A DNA stretch of 64,000 nucleotides from Bosea sp. F3-2 (GCF_008253865.1 NZ_CP042331.1:4925501-4989500), one strand, 5' to 3'. Positions 52,998 to 62,701 are shown, counted from the stretch's first letter. Translations and numbers: made by a program. The notes: generated by a model from the letters alone, not told the origin.

Positions 52998-53987
52998 TCA
53001 GACGATCAATTCTCCTGTCGGCAGGCGAGCGCGGCGCTGAACGCCGCTTGCAGATGCGATGCCGAGGCGGAAGACGTTGACGAGCCAGTGTCCCGCTGGC
53101 AGCGAATGGCGCTGGGTGAGGAGCGCGTTGCTGACCGGCCAGTCCGCAAGCACGGAGATGGGGCAGGCTGCCAGCCCATTGAATTCCATCGCTAGCCAGG
53201 CGCGATAGAAGGCGCGCCCGGTTTCGAGCGGATCCTCGCCTATTGGCCGGTGAAACAGTGCGATCGCGCCCGTTTCCGTCTTCGCGCGCTCGCGCATCAG
53301 CCTCTCGGCGAAGCCGAGGCGATTCAGCAGCGGGAAGAGCGGACCCAGCACGAGCGAAGCGCCGGCTGCCTCGACACGGCCGAGCGCCATCGCCTCGGCG
53401 TTGAGCCCGTCTCGATGATAGCGGGGATCTCTCGGTGACAGTCGCATCCAGGCGAGGAGTTCACGCCGATGCTCGTCCTGACAGAGAAAATGAAACCCGG
53501 CGCGATCCCCCAATTCCGCAATCTCGGAAACCATGGGGCCGGGCGCGATGATCGCGAGATCCGACACCGCCGCGAGCTTCCTGAGCGCCTCATGCAGCGC
53601 AGCGTCGGCCGGCAGGAACCGGTCGCGCCGGGTGCGACGGTTGGCAACGGCGGCGGCAAGCGGATCCGCTGTCGCCCCGGCAGCGAGTGTCAACCGGGCA
53701 ATGGGCCGGTGCGCTGGAAGCTCGCCCGGACCGTCGTCGCGTTCTATCGCAGCGATCTGCAGCCCGCGGCGGCCAAGCGCCAGCGACAGCCCCTCGATCG
53801 CCGCGCCATGCGAGAGCCGGACATCCTGCCCGGTCGGATCAGCCACAAGCAGGCGCCGCGTCACATCTTCCAGCAGGAGCAGCGCATCGTCGCCGAGCAG
53901 GCGCCATCGTGTCGGCTGAATATTATGGACGCTCGGCGCCAGCCGCACCTCGGCGAGCAGTTCTTCGAGCGTGGCGCGGTCGAGCAT
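52998..53987 (-). CDS. Nitroreductase-like (Acg-type) flavoprotein
   Basis: The 329-residue protein has the NTR layout: LLAEVRLAPSVHNIQPTRWRLL at the N-terminus (SxHNxQP contacts FMN), RRTRRDRFLP in the middle and the NGLAACPISVLADW turn near the C-terminus. It resembles the Acg group, in which FMN is bound without the usual dimer lid. ATG 53987 has AGAGGC upstream and stands 5 bp after the GNAT gene. It is the last gene of a six-gene operon and may oxidise or reduce the operon's product. The substrate is unknown. Confidence 0.75.
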   Translation of the reverse strand: MLDRATLEELLAEVRLAPSVHNIQPTRWRLLGDDALLLLEDVTRRLLVADPTGQDVRLSHGAAIEGLSLALGRRGLQIAAIERDDGPGELPAHRPIARLTLAAGATADPLAAAVANRRTRRDRFLPADAALHEALRKLAAVSDLAIIAPGPMVSEIAELGDRAGFHFLCQDEHRRELLAWMRLSPRDPRYHRDGLNAEAMALGRVEAAGASLVLGPLFPLLNRLGFAERLMRERAKTETGAIALFHRPIGEDPLETGRAFYRAWLAMEFNGLAACPISVLADWPVSNALLTQRHSLPAGHWLVNVFRLGIASASGVQRRARLPTGELIV

Positions 53988-53992
53988 GGTCT

Positions 53993-55108
53993 TCAGCCTC
54001 TCAGGCTTTTGGCGAAGAGATGCAGCCGATGCAGCGGCTTTGCTCCCGCCTTCTCGGCCTGCCTGAGGCTCGACCCGTTGACGTCGGCGATCCAGGTGCC
54101 GCCGAGCTCGGTGTAGCCCGCCGTCTTCAGCGCGCTCGTCACCTTGTAGAGCATGGCGCCGTTGAGGCCGCGATTGTGGAAGGCGCGGCTGACCGACTGG
54201 TAGACGATCACGGCGCGCCGGTTGCTCCAGCGATGCCAGAGAAAGCGGAAGGGGAAGCTGAGGCCGATCCGCCCGCCGACCACCTTCACCAGCGGGTTGA
54301 GATCGGGGATCGCGATGATCGCGCCGACCGGCTCGCCCTGATGATGCACCACGGTCGAGATGCGCTTGTCGATGACCCACATCATATCGCCGGCCTGGAA
54401 GCGGTATTCTTCTGCAGTGGGCGGAACGAACATCGGATTGGCATCGAAGCCGTCATTGAGGATGAGGCGCGATTCCTCCAGCCGCTCGGCGAAGTGCCGG
54501 CGGTCGATCGGCATCCAGCGATAATCGGGATCGGCGAGGATCGCCCGCTGCTTGTCACCGAGCAGGCCGCTGGGATCGACATCGGCCAGTGCGATCCGGA
54601 AGGTCGTCATCGGGAAGGTCGGCGCATAGCCGTTCGCCTCGAGTAGCCGCGCGATATGCGGCGGGCTGAAGATCATGTCGGTGAAGGGTGCGTTCCCGAA
54701 GCCGCCGGTGACGACGCCTGCCTGCTGCATCGCCGTCAGGTTGAAGTTGCCGACGATCTCCACCATCCCGCGTTCGCGGGCCCAGTTCTCGGCAGCGCCG
54801 AGCAGGGCCGAAGCGACCTCGAGATCATCGACGCAGTCGAAATAGCCGAACTGGGCGCGGGTCGTGCCGTGGCGGAGATTGGACGCGTCATGGATCGTGG
54901 CGACGATGCGCCCTAGCGGGCGCCCGTAACGCAGCGCCGTGAACAATTCCAGCCGGCCATGGCCCTGTGCGACCAGGGGATTGTGCGCGGGATCGAGCAT
55001 GCGATCGAAATCGGACCACATCGGCGGCACATAGGGGCTCTCCGTCGGATAGACCTCGGCTGTGACGGCGAAGGCGGCCTTGCGATCGTTGCTGACAATC
55101 TCGATCAT
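53993..55108 (-). CDS. GNAT-fold acyltransferase-like protein (371 residues)
   Basis: The protein seems to have two GNAT-like halves. Blocks such as GRPLGRIVATIHDASN, FDCVDDLEVASALLGAAENWARERG and FHNRGLNGAMLYKVTSALKTAG resemble acyl-CoA or ACP binding and the pantetheine-contacting helix. Long GNAT proteins can be N-acyl amino acid synthases or peptidyl transferases; I cannot decide. The start overlaps the upstream stop by 4 bp. No signal peptide is visible. Confidence 0.68.
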   Translation of the reverse strand: MIEIVSNDRKAAFAVTAEVYPTESPYVPPMWSDFDRMLDPAHNPLVAQGHGRLELFTALRYGRPLGRIVATIHDASNLRHGTTRAQFGYFDCVDDLEVASALLGAAENWARERGMVEIVGNFNLTAMQQAGVVTGGFGNAPFTDMIFSPPHIARLLEANGYAPTFPMTTFRIALADVDPSGLLGDKQRAILADPDYRWMPIDRRHFAERLEESRLILNDGFDANPMFVPPTAEEYRFQAGDMMWVIDKRISTVVHHQGEPVGAIIAIPDLNPLVKVVGGRIGLSFPFRFLWHRWSNRRAVIVYQSVSRAFHNRGLNGAMLYKVTSALKTAGYTELGGTWIADVNGSSLRQAEKAGAKPLHRLHLFAKSLRG

Positions 55109-56325
55109 GCCGGAGTCCCGCTCGGTGCGCCCGCCAGCAGCCGGCGCACCAGCATCAAGGCCGTCTCGGTTGCAGGGTCGGCTGAGACCACCGGCACGGT
55201 GATCAGCAGCAGATCGAGCGGCTCCTCGCCGAGCACGAGCAAATGGCTGGCGGAATGGGTCGCCATCAGCGCCGTGAGCCGCTCTGCCGCCGGATCACTC
55301 GGTGGCCAGGGCCAGTTCCTGCCGGAGGCATGGAGCACGCCGATCTCGCGCAGCGCTGGCTTCAGGATCGCCGGGTCATAATCCGCGAGCCCGGCCTCGC
55401 CGAGTCGGCGGGCACTGCTGAACAGCGGATGCCCGGCGAGCTCTGCGATCAGCACATTCCGCGTCTGCGCATGCGAGCGAGCCAGTGAGCCGAGGACGCC
55501 GGGTGCGGCCGCATCGAAGGAGCTCGACAGCGCGTCGACCGCCAGCGCGATCGCGAGCACGCCGGCGAGCGCTATGGCGCAGAGCCTGATGCCATGAGCG
55601 AGATCGGCGCCGGGTGTGACATGCGCGGCCGCAGTGCCGAGCGCCAACGCCCCGACGACGCGCAGGCCGAGCAAGGCGAAGCCTTGCCGTCGCGTCGGCG
55701 CCGCCCCGCCTGTCACGAGCACGATCGAGACCAGAAGCAATGCGCCGACGCCACCCAGTCGGACCGGCATGTCGGGCATCAGCGCGCGGAAGTCGCTGAG
55801 CGCGAAGGGCAGGACCAGGAAGGCGCAGAGGCCGAGCCGCCAGACGCTCGTATTCTCGGCAGCGGTCAGCGAGGCCGGGTCGCGCCGGAACAGCAGCAGC
55901 CCGCAGAAGGCAACCGTCAGGAGCTGGAAGCCGGCCAGCACCAGATCGTAGGCCCGGCCCGGTTCATCGAAGCCGAGGAGGCCGGCGAGGACCAGCAGGA
56001 CCGAGCCGGCGAGCACGGCGATCTTCCCGGCATAGGGCGCATGTCGGCGCAGCATGCCCTCGGTGACGATCAGCGCACCGAGCGGGAACAGTGCGGCACA
56101 TGCCAATGCAAGCCGTCCGAGCAGCACGCTGCCGCTCCACCAGCTCAGGCCGCGCAGCAGGAAGAGCGTGGCCACGACCCCCATCGCCACGAGGAAGCGG
56201 GTGGTCAGCGCCCCGCGCGGGTCGCGCCGGCGCAAGGTCAGCATGGCGACGGCAAGGCCGAGTGCGCCGCAGATATCGACGATCGAATCGGCGACCAGTG
56301 CCGGATTGGCGAAGCCGCTGGTCAT
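55105..56325 (-). CDS. Polytopic membrane protein with soluble C-terminal domain
   Basis: The 406-residue protein has about eight hydrophobic helices in its first 265 residues (for example LVAMGVVATLFLLRGLSWW, IAVLAGSVLLVLAGLLGF) and a soluble domain of about 130 residues at the end. I recognise no family. ATG 56325 overlaps the ThiF-like stop by 4 bp. It may be the membrane partner of the operon's acyl-transfer enzymes. Confidence 0.68.
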   Translation of the reverse strand: MTSGFANPALVADSIVDICGALGLAVAMLTLRRRDPRGALTTRFLVAMGVVATLFLLRGLSWWSGSVLLGRLALACAALFPLGALIVTEGMLRRHAPYAGKIAVLAGSVLLVLAGLLGFDEPGRAYDLVLAGFQLLTVAFCGLLLFRRDPASLTAAENTSVWRLGLCAFLVLPFALSDFRALMPDMPVRLGGVGALLLVSIVLVTGGAAPTRRQGFALLGLRVVGALALGTAAAHVTPGADLAHGIRLCAIALAGVLAIALAVDALSSSFDAAAPGVLGSLARSHAQTRNVLIAELAGHPLFSSARRLGEAGLADYDPAILKPALREIGVLHASGRNWPWPPSDPAAERLTALMATHSASHLLVLGEEPLDLLLITVPVVSADPATETALMLVRRLLAGAPSGTPA

Positions 56326-57203
56326 GACCCGTCCACCATCTTGGCGAGCGCCCGCGCCACGAAGGGCTTCAACAGCGCCGCGACCGGCGCAGGCAATGGC
56401 CGCTCCACCGCAGGCCGGTAGGGATTGAAGAACCACCCGCGGCAATCGGTGCCGGTCGGCTTGCCCAGCGTCAGCGCGATCGCCTCATAGGCCATCATCA
56501 TGCCGGTGCTGATCACCATCGGCGCGAAGGACATGCGACTGCGCCGGCCGGCCGCGACCTCGCCGGCGATGGCGAGATCGACATGGTGGCGCGAGCGCGA
56601 ATGCAGCATGACATGCGTGACCTCGCAAAGCATCGCCGCGCGCCTGTCGTCCTCGCTAAGCGTCCGCCACTCCTTGCCGATGGTCGGAAAGCCGAGCCTC
56701 TCCTCCGGGCGCGGATCGCCTGGACGCACTACGATCACCGAAGGCAGCGGCGCCATATAGGCGTCGATCACGCTCGCGCCCGCCGTTTTGGCTGTGCGGT
56801 AGAGATGCAGGCCGGCAGCGATGTCGTCCATGCCATTGACGATCACCTTGCAGCGCCGGGCGATCTCGGGGAGCTGCTGCGCCCACTCAGGCCCGAGCAC
56901 CTCGATCTCGATCTCGGGATTGATCGCGCGCGCCGCCTCGGCGGCCGCTTCCGCCTTGGGTCGGCCGACAGTGCCCGCATCGGCGAAGACCTGCCGGTTC
57001 AGGTTCGAGACCTCGAAGACGTCGATATCGGCGATGACGAAGCGGCCGACCCCGGCGCGGACCAGCGCCATGAAGGCGGCCCCGCCCATGCCGCCGACAC
57101 CGCAGACGAAGATTTCCGCCTGCCGCAACCGCGCCTGCTCGTCGTTCGTGACGAAGCCGATATTGCGGGTGGTGAAGAGCTCGTAGCTGAAGGCGGACAT
57201 CAT
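56322..57203 (-). CDS. ThiF/E1-like adenylating protein
   Basis: The 293-residue protein has the E1 fold: FVCGVGGMGGAAFMALVRAG (nucleotide site), then DIDVFEVSNLNRQVFA and GRPKAEAAAEAARAINP, matching the SNLNRQ motif with its Arg-Gln. The second region VIVNGMDD is also typical. No CxxC zinc pairs are seen. Such proteins activate a C-terminal carboxylate or sulphur carrier, or a peptide. No small ThiS/MoaD-type partner lies in the operon. It overlaps both neighbours by 4 bp. Confidence 0.8.
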   Translation of the reverse strand: MMSAFSYELFTTRNIGFVTNDEQARLRQAEIFVCGVGGMGGAAFMALVRAGVGRFVIADIDVFEVSNLNRQVFADAGTVGRPKAEAAAEAARAINPEIEIEVLGPEWAQQLPEIARRCKVIVNGMDDIAAGLHLYRTAKTAGASVIDAYMAPLPSVIVVRPGDPRPEERLGFPTIGKEWRTLSEDDRRAAMLCEVTHVMLHSRSRHHVDLAIAGEVAAGRRSRMSFAPMVISTGMMMAYEAIALTLGKPTGTDCRGWFFNPYRPAVERPLPAPVAALLKPFVARALAKMVDGS

Positions 57204-58162
57204 GGTTTCGACCTCGCGGCGCGGGGACGCAATGTGCCGAAACGGCTGGTGTCGTCGAGCCAGTGTACCAGGGGCAGCACCAGCCTCTGCAGCAACAGGA
57301 AGGCGGAGGCGCCGATCAGCCCCGGCAGCGAGGCACGCGGGACCTGGCCGAGCAGGTAGCGCCGCGCCGCGGCGAGATCCATGCGGCCGAGCTGCAACAC
57401 GTCGTCGCCGCGCTCGTAGTTCAGCGCCTCACGGCAGAAATCGTTGTAGCGCGCCTCGCGATGCTGCGTCGCCTGATCGAAGCTCTTCTTCAGATCGTCC
57501 GAGCCGCCGGTATAGGCGTCGGTGATGATCGAGCGCGGCTCGTCATAGCCGGCCTCGGGCCCGACGCCGAAGACGTGGCGGTGCCCGCGCATGATCTGCC
57601 GCGCGAGCCACAGATGCGCGAAGCTCTGGCGACTGCCGGCATCCGGCGAGGGGTAAACGTCGGAGAAGGTCTCGCAGACCATGCCGACCACGCTCGGCAC
57701 CTGGGTGACGTTCGATATCCAGCGCGGCCTTAAGCCGCCACGGACGAACAGCACCAGCACGGTCAGCCCGTAGAGCACCCAGGAGAGCCCGCGCCCGCGC
57801 ACCTCCGGATCGACCATGACGAGGCCGAGATGCGTGACCTGCTCCGGCTCGCCATTGAGCGAGAGCTGCATCTGCGCCAGCGCATTGAAGGCGACCGGTC
57901 GTCCGGTCGCCGTCTCGCTGATCAAAGTGACGATGCTCTGGCTGAGGCGTTCGCGCTCGCCGGAGAAGACGCCATAGATCAGCGCGCCCTGCGCCAGCGT
58001 TCGACCCGCCACGGTGCGCAACTGCTCGACCAGCGCCGCGAGCGCGGCATCGTCCAGCACCACGCCCGGCCGCTCGATGATTCGCGTCGTGAGCCCCGGC
58101 GCGGTCGCGAGTGAGAGATCGAGCGTCGGCCGCCTGAGCGCCTTCAGCCAGAAGCCGAGCAT
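57200..58162 (-). CDS. GNAT-like protein (320 residues)
   Basis: The protein has the acyltransferase block VTHLGLVMVDPEVRGRGLSWVLYGLTVLVLFVRG, in which VDPEVRGRGLSWVLYG fits the GNAT motif A (R/Q-x-x-G-x-G/A). A hydrophobic stretch near the C-terminus (LPGLIGASAFLLLQRLVLPLV) may sit at the membrane. It starts 4 bp after the Aas-type gene and overlaps the ThiF-like gene. The substrate is unknown. Confidence 0.65.
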   Translation of the reverse strand: MLGFWLKALRRPTLDLSLATAPGLTTRIIERPGVVLDDAALAALVEQLRTVAGRTLAQGALIYGVFSGERERLSQSIVTLISETATGRPVAFNALAQMQLSLNGEPEQVTHLGLVMVDPEVRGRGLSWVLYGLTVLVLFVRGGLRPRWISNVTQVPSVVGMVCETFSDVYPSPDAGSRQSFAHLWLARQIMRGHRHVFGVGPEAGYDEPRSIITDAYTGGSDDLKKSFDQATQHREARYNDFCREALNYERGDDVLQLGRMDLAAARRYLLGQVPRASLPGLIGASAFLLLQRLVLPLVHWLDDTSRFGTLRPRAARSKP

Positions 58163-58166
58163 CGCC

Positions 58167-61100
58167 TCAGGCCACCGCGGTTGCGGGAGCTTGGGCGCGT
58201 TCCTTCACCAGCCGCGTGATGCCGGCGAAGTCGAGCTTGCCGGAACCGAGCACCGGCACGGCCGGGACCACCATCACCTCGGCCGGGATCATCAGGTCCG
58301 CGGCGCCCTTGCCCTTGGCGAAGGCCTGGAACGCGGCGCGCGTCGCGTCCTTCTGCTGCGTCACCAGCACCAGCCGCTCGCCTTTGCGGGCATCGGGCAG
58401 GCTGGCGACGCCGGAGAGCATGCCCGGCCAGCATTCGGCGGCGAGCGCCTCGACGGCGGCGAGCGAGACCATCTCGCCCGCGATCTTGGCGAAGCGCTTG
58501 GCCCGGCCCTTGATCGTGACGAAGCCGTCCTTGTCGATCGCGACGATGTCGCCGGTGTCGTGCCAGCCTTCCGGCGGCGGTTCGAGCACGCCGGGATTCT
58601 CGGTTTTCAGATAGCCGAGCATGATGTTCGGCCCGCGCACATGTAGCCGTCCGCCGTCTTCGACGCCCGGCATCGGCTCGAGCCTGGCCTCCATGCCCGG
58701 CATGATCCGGCCGACGGTGCCGAAGCGGTTGAACATTGGGGTGTTCAGCGCCAGCACTGGTGCGGTCTCGGTCACGCCATAGCCTTCGAGGATGCGCAGG
58801 CCGAACTTCTCCATATAGGTCCGCCGGGTCGTGTCCTTGACCGGCTCCGCGCCGGCCACGATGTAGCGCAGCGAGCGCAGATCGTAAGGGTGCGCCGCGC
58901 GGGCATAGCCGGTGAGGAAGGTGTCGGTGCCGAACAGGATGGTGGCGTTCGCGCCATAGACCAGCTCCGGCACCATCCGGTAGTGCAGCGGCGAGGGGTA
59001 GAGGTAGACCGGCACACCCGAGACCAGCGGCAGGACGAGCCCCGCCGTCAGGCCGAAGGAGTGGAACACCGGCAGCACGTTGAAGACCTTGTCGCGCCGG
59101 CCGAAATCGATCCGCGCCGCCGCCTGCGCCGCATTGGCCAGCATGTTGCTGTGTGAGAGCACCACGCCCTTGGGGGCGCCTTCCGAGCCCGAGGTGAACA
59201 GGATCGCGGCACGGTCCGAACCCTTCGCCTTTTCGATCGCTTCGCCATGGCGCCAGAGCGCCTTGAGCTTGTCGCCGGTCGAGACCGTGGCGCGCACGTC
59301 TTCGAGATAGACGATGCCGACCTCGCTGGAGAGCGCCTCGATCAGCGGCCCCATCCGGCCCTTCTCGACGAAGGCGCGGGAGGTGACGATCGTCCTCACC
59401 TGCGCCGCCTTGCAGGCGGCGGCGATGTTGCCGGCGCCCGCGGTGAAGTTGATCATCGCCGGCACGCGCGCCGCCGACATCAGGCCGAGCAGCGTCACCG
59501 CCGCGCCATTGGCGTTGGGCAGCATCACGCCGACCGCTTCGCCCTTGGCCGCCAGCGGCATCAGCTTGCGGCCGAGCACCTCGGCGCCGATCAGCAGGCG
59601 CTTGTAGGTCAGCGTGCCCGTGATCGGATCCTCGACCGCGACGCGGCCCTTGCCGTTGAGCTTCGCCGCTTCCGTGACCGCCTCGAAGACGCTGCGGTCG
59701 ATATCGGTGGTGCGGAAGATCAGGTCGGACATGATCTGGTAGAGCGCCGCACCAGCGGCCTGGCGCCGTGGCTTGCCCTTCAGCTCCTCGGATACGGTGA
59801 GCGCAACCGGCTCCAGCACGGTGACGTGCACTTTGGGGAACCAGCGGTGGCGCACCTGCTCGCGGGTCAATCGCGAGAAGATCGTCGCCTCCAGCCCCTC
59901 GATCCGGACCGGCACGACCTTGGCGCCGGATTTCTCGGCGATCATGCCGACGCCGTCATAGACCTTCATCAGGCTGCCGGTGACGGTGAGGCGCCCCTCG
60001 GGGAAGATCACCAGGGTTTCGCCGGCCTTGACCGCGTTGATCAGCGAGCGCGTCGCCAGCGGGCGCGACGGATCGAGCGGCATGGCGCGGGTCAGCTTCA
60101 AGAAGGGTTTCACCCACCAGCGCTGGGCGATGCCGTGGTCGATGGCGAAGACCGGCTCCTTGTCGAGGATCGAGAGCGCCAGCGCCGCATCGAGGAAGGA
60201 GACGTGATTCAGCGCGATGATGGCATTGTCGCCGGCCTTGGCGATGTTCTCACGGCCGGTGACCTCGACCCGGTAGAAGGCGCGAAACAAGATCGACAGG
60301 AAGTCGCTGAGCGGATTGGTTGGCAGCGTCCGCAGGATCCAGGCGGAAGCCGCGATGGTCAGAACGCCGATCAGCAGGAAGAGCTGGGCGAGCGTCAGGC
60401 CCGCCGCCTGCAGCAGCGCGACCACCACCGCGCCAGCGACCATAAAGGCGGCCGACAGCACATTGACGGCGGCGACGATGCGGGCGCGCTTCTCGGCCGG
60501 CGCCCAGGCCTGAGTGGCCGCGAAGGACGGCACGACGAAGACGCCGCCAGCGATGGCGATGCCGGCGAGGTCGATGCCGACGCGCCAGGCGGATGGGCTC
60601 GCGAAGAAGGCGCCGATATCCTGGGCCGGCTGGTGCGCGACGATGCCCGAGACGGCCCAGCCGAGATCGAGCGCGAACAGGCCCATCACCACGCCGGCGA
60701 CCGGAACCGGTAGCAGCACGATGCGGCCGCTCGACAGGAAGGAGCCGATACCGGAACCGACTGCGATGGCGATGGCGAAGACGCCGAGATAGGTCGAGAC
60801 GACCATCTCCGTGCCGCCCATGCCGTTCTTCACCAGCGAAGGCAGCAGCGACATCACCACGGCGCCGATCAGCCAGAAGAGCGAGACCATGACGCCGGTG
60901 CGCCAAAGCCGGGCGTCGCCCCACAGATCGATCAGCAGGTCACGGGTCGAGCGCAGGATGTTGCGGTCGATAGCAAGGTCGGGCGCCGCAGGGCCGGTCT
61001 TCGGGATGAACAGGGTTGAGCCCCAGCAGAGCACGGCGAAGATGATGATCAGCAGGCTGAGCTGGGCGGCGTCGCCCCCTTCGCGCGCCGTCAAGCCGCC

Positions 61101-61574
61101 GGCGATCGTGCCGAGCAGGATGGCGATGAAGGTCGCGCCCTCGATCAGCGCATTGCCGGCCGGCAACTCCTCGCGCTTCAGATGGTCGGGCAGGATGCCG
61201 TATTTGATCGGCCCGAACAGCGCTGCGATCACGCCGAACAGGAAGAGCGCGACGAACAGCACCGGCACGGAATGAAGCGTAAAGCCGAGGACCGCGACAG
61301 AAGCCGCGCCGATCTCGGCGAGCTTCAGCCGCTGCGCCATCACCGCCTTGTCGAACCGGTCGGCCATCTGTCCGCCCAGCCCTGAGAGCAGGAAGAAGGG
61401 CGCGATGAAGAGCCCGCCTGCCAAGGTCACCAGCGCTTCGCCATGCGAGCCGGCGAGCTTGTAGAGGATGATGAAGACCAGCGCGTTCTTGAGGAAGTTG
61501 TCGTTGAAAGCGGAGAAGAACTGCGCCCAGAACAGCGGAGCGAAGCGCCGCTTCAGCATCAATGTGTCGATCAT
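58167..61574 (-). CDS. aas: LplT-PlsC-Aas fusion: lysophospholipid transporter, acyltransferase and acyl-ACP synthetase
   Basis: The 1135-residue protein joins three parts. Residues about 1-405 are an MFS transporter of the LplT type (FWAQFFSAFNDNFLKNALVF). Residues about 430-620 are a PlsC-like acyltransferase (NHVSFLDAALAL with HxxxxD, FPEGRLTVTG). Residues about 640-1130 are an acyl-adenylating ligase (ILFTSGSEGAPKGVVLSH, EGYGVTETAPV, GRAKRFAKIAGEMVS). Together it could take up lysophospholipid and re-acylate it with fatty acid loaded on ACP. It is the first gene of the minus-strand operon that ends with the nitroreductase gene. ATG 61574 (MIDTLMLKRRFAPLF) is the usual family start. Confidence 0.88.
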   Translation of the reverse strand: MIDTLMLKRRFAPLFWAQFFSAFNDNFLKNALVFIILYKLAGSHGEALVTLAGGLFIAPFFLLSGLGGQMADRFDKAVMAQRLKLAEIGAASVAVLGFTLHSVPVLFVALFLFGVIAALFGPIKYGILPDHLKREELPAGNALIEGATFIAILLGTIAGGLTAREGGDAAQLSLLIIIFAVLCWGSTLFIPKTGPAAPDLAIDRNILRSTRDLLIDLWGDARLWRTGVMVSLFWLIGAVVMSLLPSLVKNGMGGTEMVVSTYLGVFAIAIAVGSGIGSFLSSGRIVLLPVPVAGVVMGLFALDLGWAVSGIVAHQPAQDIGAFFASPSAWRVGIDLAGIAIAGGVFVVPSFAATQAWAPAEKRARIVAAVNVLSAAFMVAGAVVVALLQAAGLTLAQLFLLIGVLTIAASAWILRTLPTNPLSDFLSILFRAFYRVEVTGRENIAKAGDNAIIALNHVSFLDAALALSILDKEPVFAIDHGIAQRWWVKPFLKLTRAMPLDPSRPLATRSLINAVKAGETLVIFPEGRLTVTGSLMKVYDGVGMIAEKSGAKVVPVRIEGLEATIFSRLTREQVRHRWFPKVHVTVLEPVALTVSEELKGKPRRQAAGAALYQIMSDLIFRTTDIDRSVFEAVTEAAKLNGKGRVAVEDPITGTLTYKRLLIGAEVLGRKLMPLAAKGEAVGVMLPNANGAAVTLLGLMSAARVPAMINFTAGAGNIAAACKAAQVRTIVTSRAFVEKGRMGPLIEALSSEVGIVYLEDVRATVSTGDKLKALWRHGEAIEKAKGSDRAAILFTSGSEGAPKGVVLSHSNMLANAAQAAARIDFGRRDKVFNVLPVFHSFGLTAGLVLPLVSGVPVYLYPSPLHYRMVPELVYGANATILFGTDTFLTGYARAAHPYDLRSLRYIVAGAEPVKDTTRRTYMEKFGLRILEGYGVTETAPVLALNTPMFNRFGTVGRIMPGMEARLEPMPGVEDGGRLHVRGPNIMLGYLKTENPGVLEPPPEGWHDTGDIVAIDKDGFVTIKGRAKRFAKIAGEMVSLAAVEALAAECWPGMLSGVASLPDARKGERLVLVTQQKDATRAAFQAFAKGKGAADLMIPAEVMVVPAVPVLGSGKLDFAGITRLVKERAQAPATAVA

Positions 61575-61687
61575 GGCGTGCCCACAAGGAAAGGACGGTG
61601 AGGTTGCATCGACCGGGCTAAGCAACCCTTGCCTGTGCCGGCCGATCTCGATTCGCGGTTAAGCCGCAATTACCTTGCGTTACCGCC

Positions 61688-61966
61688 TTAGAGAGCCGGC
61701 TTGCCGGCATCCATCAGCAGGCGCTCGGTGCGGGCGTCCTCGATGCGGTTCACGAGCTTGGCCGCCTCGTGCATGTCGCGCACCGTCTTGGTCATGGTGA
61801 TGCAGGACTGGACGAGCATGACACCCCCCATGGCGAGATAGCCCTTGGCCCACCAGTCGAGCGGCAGGAACAGGATGCCGGCGCCGACCATGGCCGCTGC
61901 GGCGAAGAAGGAAGCGTAGGTAAAGCTGACCCAGGCGCCACTGTGAGGTTGCGAATTCTGGTTCAT
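61688..61966 (-). CDS. YiaA/YiaB-family inner membrane protein
   Basis: The 92-residue protein has two membrane helices (FTYASFFAAAAMVGAGILFL and GYLAMGGVMLVQSCITM), then KTVRDMHEAAKLVNRIEDARTE, the typical YiaAB tail. GGGGAG precedes ATG 61966. It is just downstream of the PspA-like gene, so the two may form an envelope-stress pair controlled by the divergent TetR protein. Confidence 0.85.
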   Translation of the reverse strand: MNQNSQPHSGAWVSFTYASFFAAAAMVGAGILFLPLDWWAKGYLAMGGVMLVQSCITMTKTVRDMHEAAKLVNRIEDARTERLLMDAGKPAL

Positions 61967-62005
61967 GATCGTGATCTCCCCTGGCGATAGGCGGTTGCGG
62001 CTGAA

Positions 62006-62701
62006 TCAGATGGTCGGAGCGGGTGTGCGGGCGCGAAGCCGCGCCAGCACGTCGTCGGCGGTGGTCCGCAGCCGCGGGCCGAAGCCCTTGGCGGCGAGCT
62101 TCTCGGTGACGGAGGCGGCGGCCGCGCCATCGAGCTCGTCGAGGGCGGTTTCGGCGGCTTCCGCCTCGACCTGACGCTCGCGCAGGCGCTTCAGAGTCTG
62201 CTCGGCCTCGGCCAGAGTCGACTCGTGCGCGCGACCGGCCTCGATGCGGCCTTGTCGCATCTGGCGCACGGCCTCCGAGGCGCGGGCGAGACGCCGACCG
62301 CGGTCGAGCTCCGTGATGCGCGCCTGAGCCTGACCGACATGGCGGCGCAGGCGAACGATTTCGGCGGCAAAGAGCGCCTGGGCACTCGCCGCAGCGTCCC
62401 GGTCGGCCTCCAGGGCCGCGATCGCCTCGGCGCCTTCGCGAGCTAACCCTTCGTCGCCGGCCGTAAGCGCCGCCGCGACGCGGATTTCAAGATCGGCGAT
62501 GCGGGCATTGCCGACAGCAAGGCGCTCGGTCTCGTGCCGGTCCTGCGCGATCGCGACCGCCAGCGCCTTCTTGGCGCGCTCGAAGGCGCTGGTGGCATCG
62601 CGCATCTGCTGATCGAGGATGAGGAGCGCGTTGCGATCGGCGAAGCGCTCCTCGGCAATGGCGGCGCTGCCGCGGACGAAGGTGAGAAACATCTTGAGCA
62701 T
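62006..62701 (-). CDS. PspA/IM30-family protein
   Basis: The 231-residue protein is almost all coiled coil: MLKMFLTFVRGSAAIAEERFADRNALLILDQQMRDA and long Ala/Glu/Arg-rich helices to about residue 185. The N-terminal amphipathic part and the ILDQQMRDA block match PspA/IM30. It probably binds stressed inner membrane. ATG 62701 is chosen with GGGAAG upstream; a longer frame to 62782 runs into the operator region and is rejected. Confidence 0.82.
   Translation of the reverse strand: MLKMFLTFVRGSAAIAEERFADRNALLILDQQMRDATSAFERAKKALAVAIAQDRHETERLAVGNARIADLEIRVAAALTAGDEGLAREGAEAIAALEADRDAAASAQALFAAEIVRLRRHVGQAQARITELDRGRRLARASEAVRQMRQGRIEAGRAHESTLAEAEQTLKRLRERQVEAEAAETALDELDGAAAASVTEKLAAKGFGPRLRTTADDVLARLRARTPAPTI

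Noticed and set aside
59247..60713. 488-codon plus-strand frame
   Set aside because: Antisense of the Aas fusion gene; Arg/His/Gln-rich shadow without motifs.
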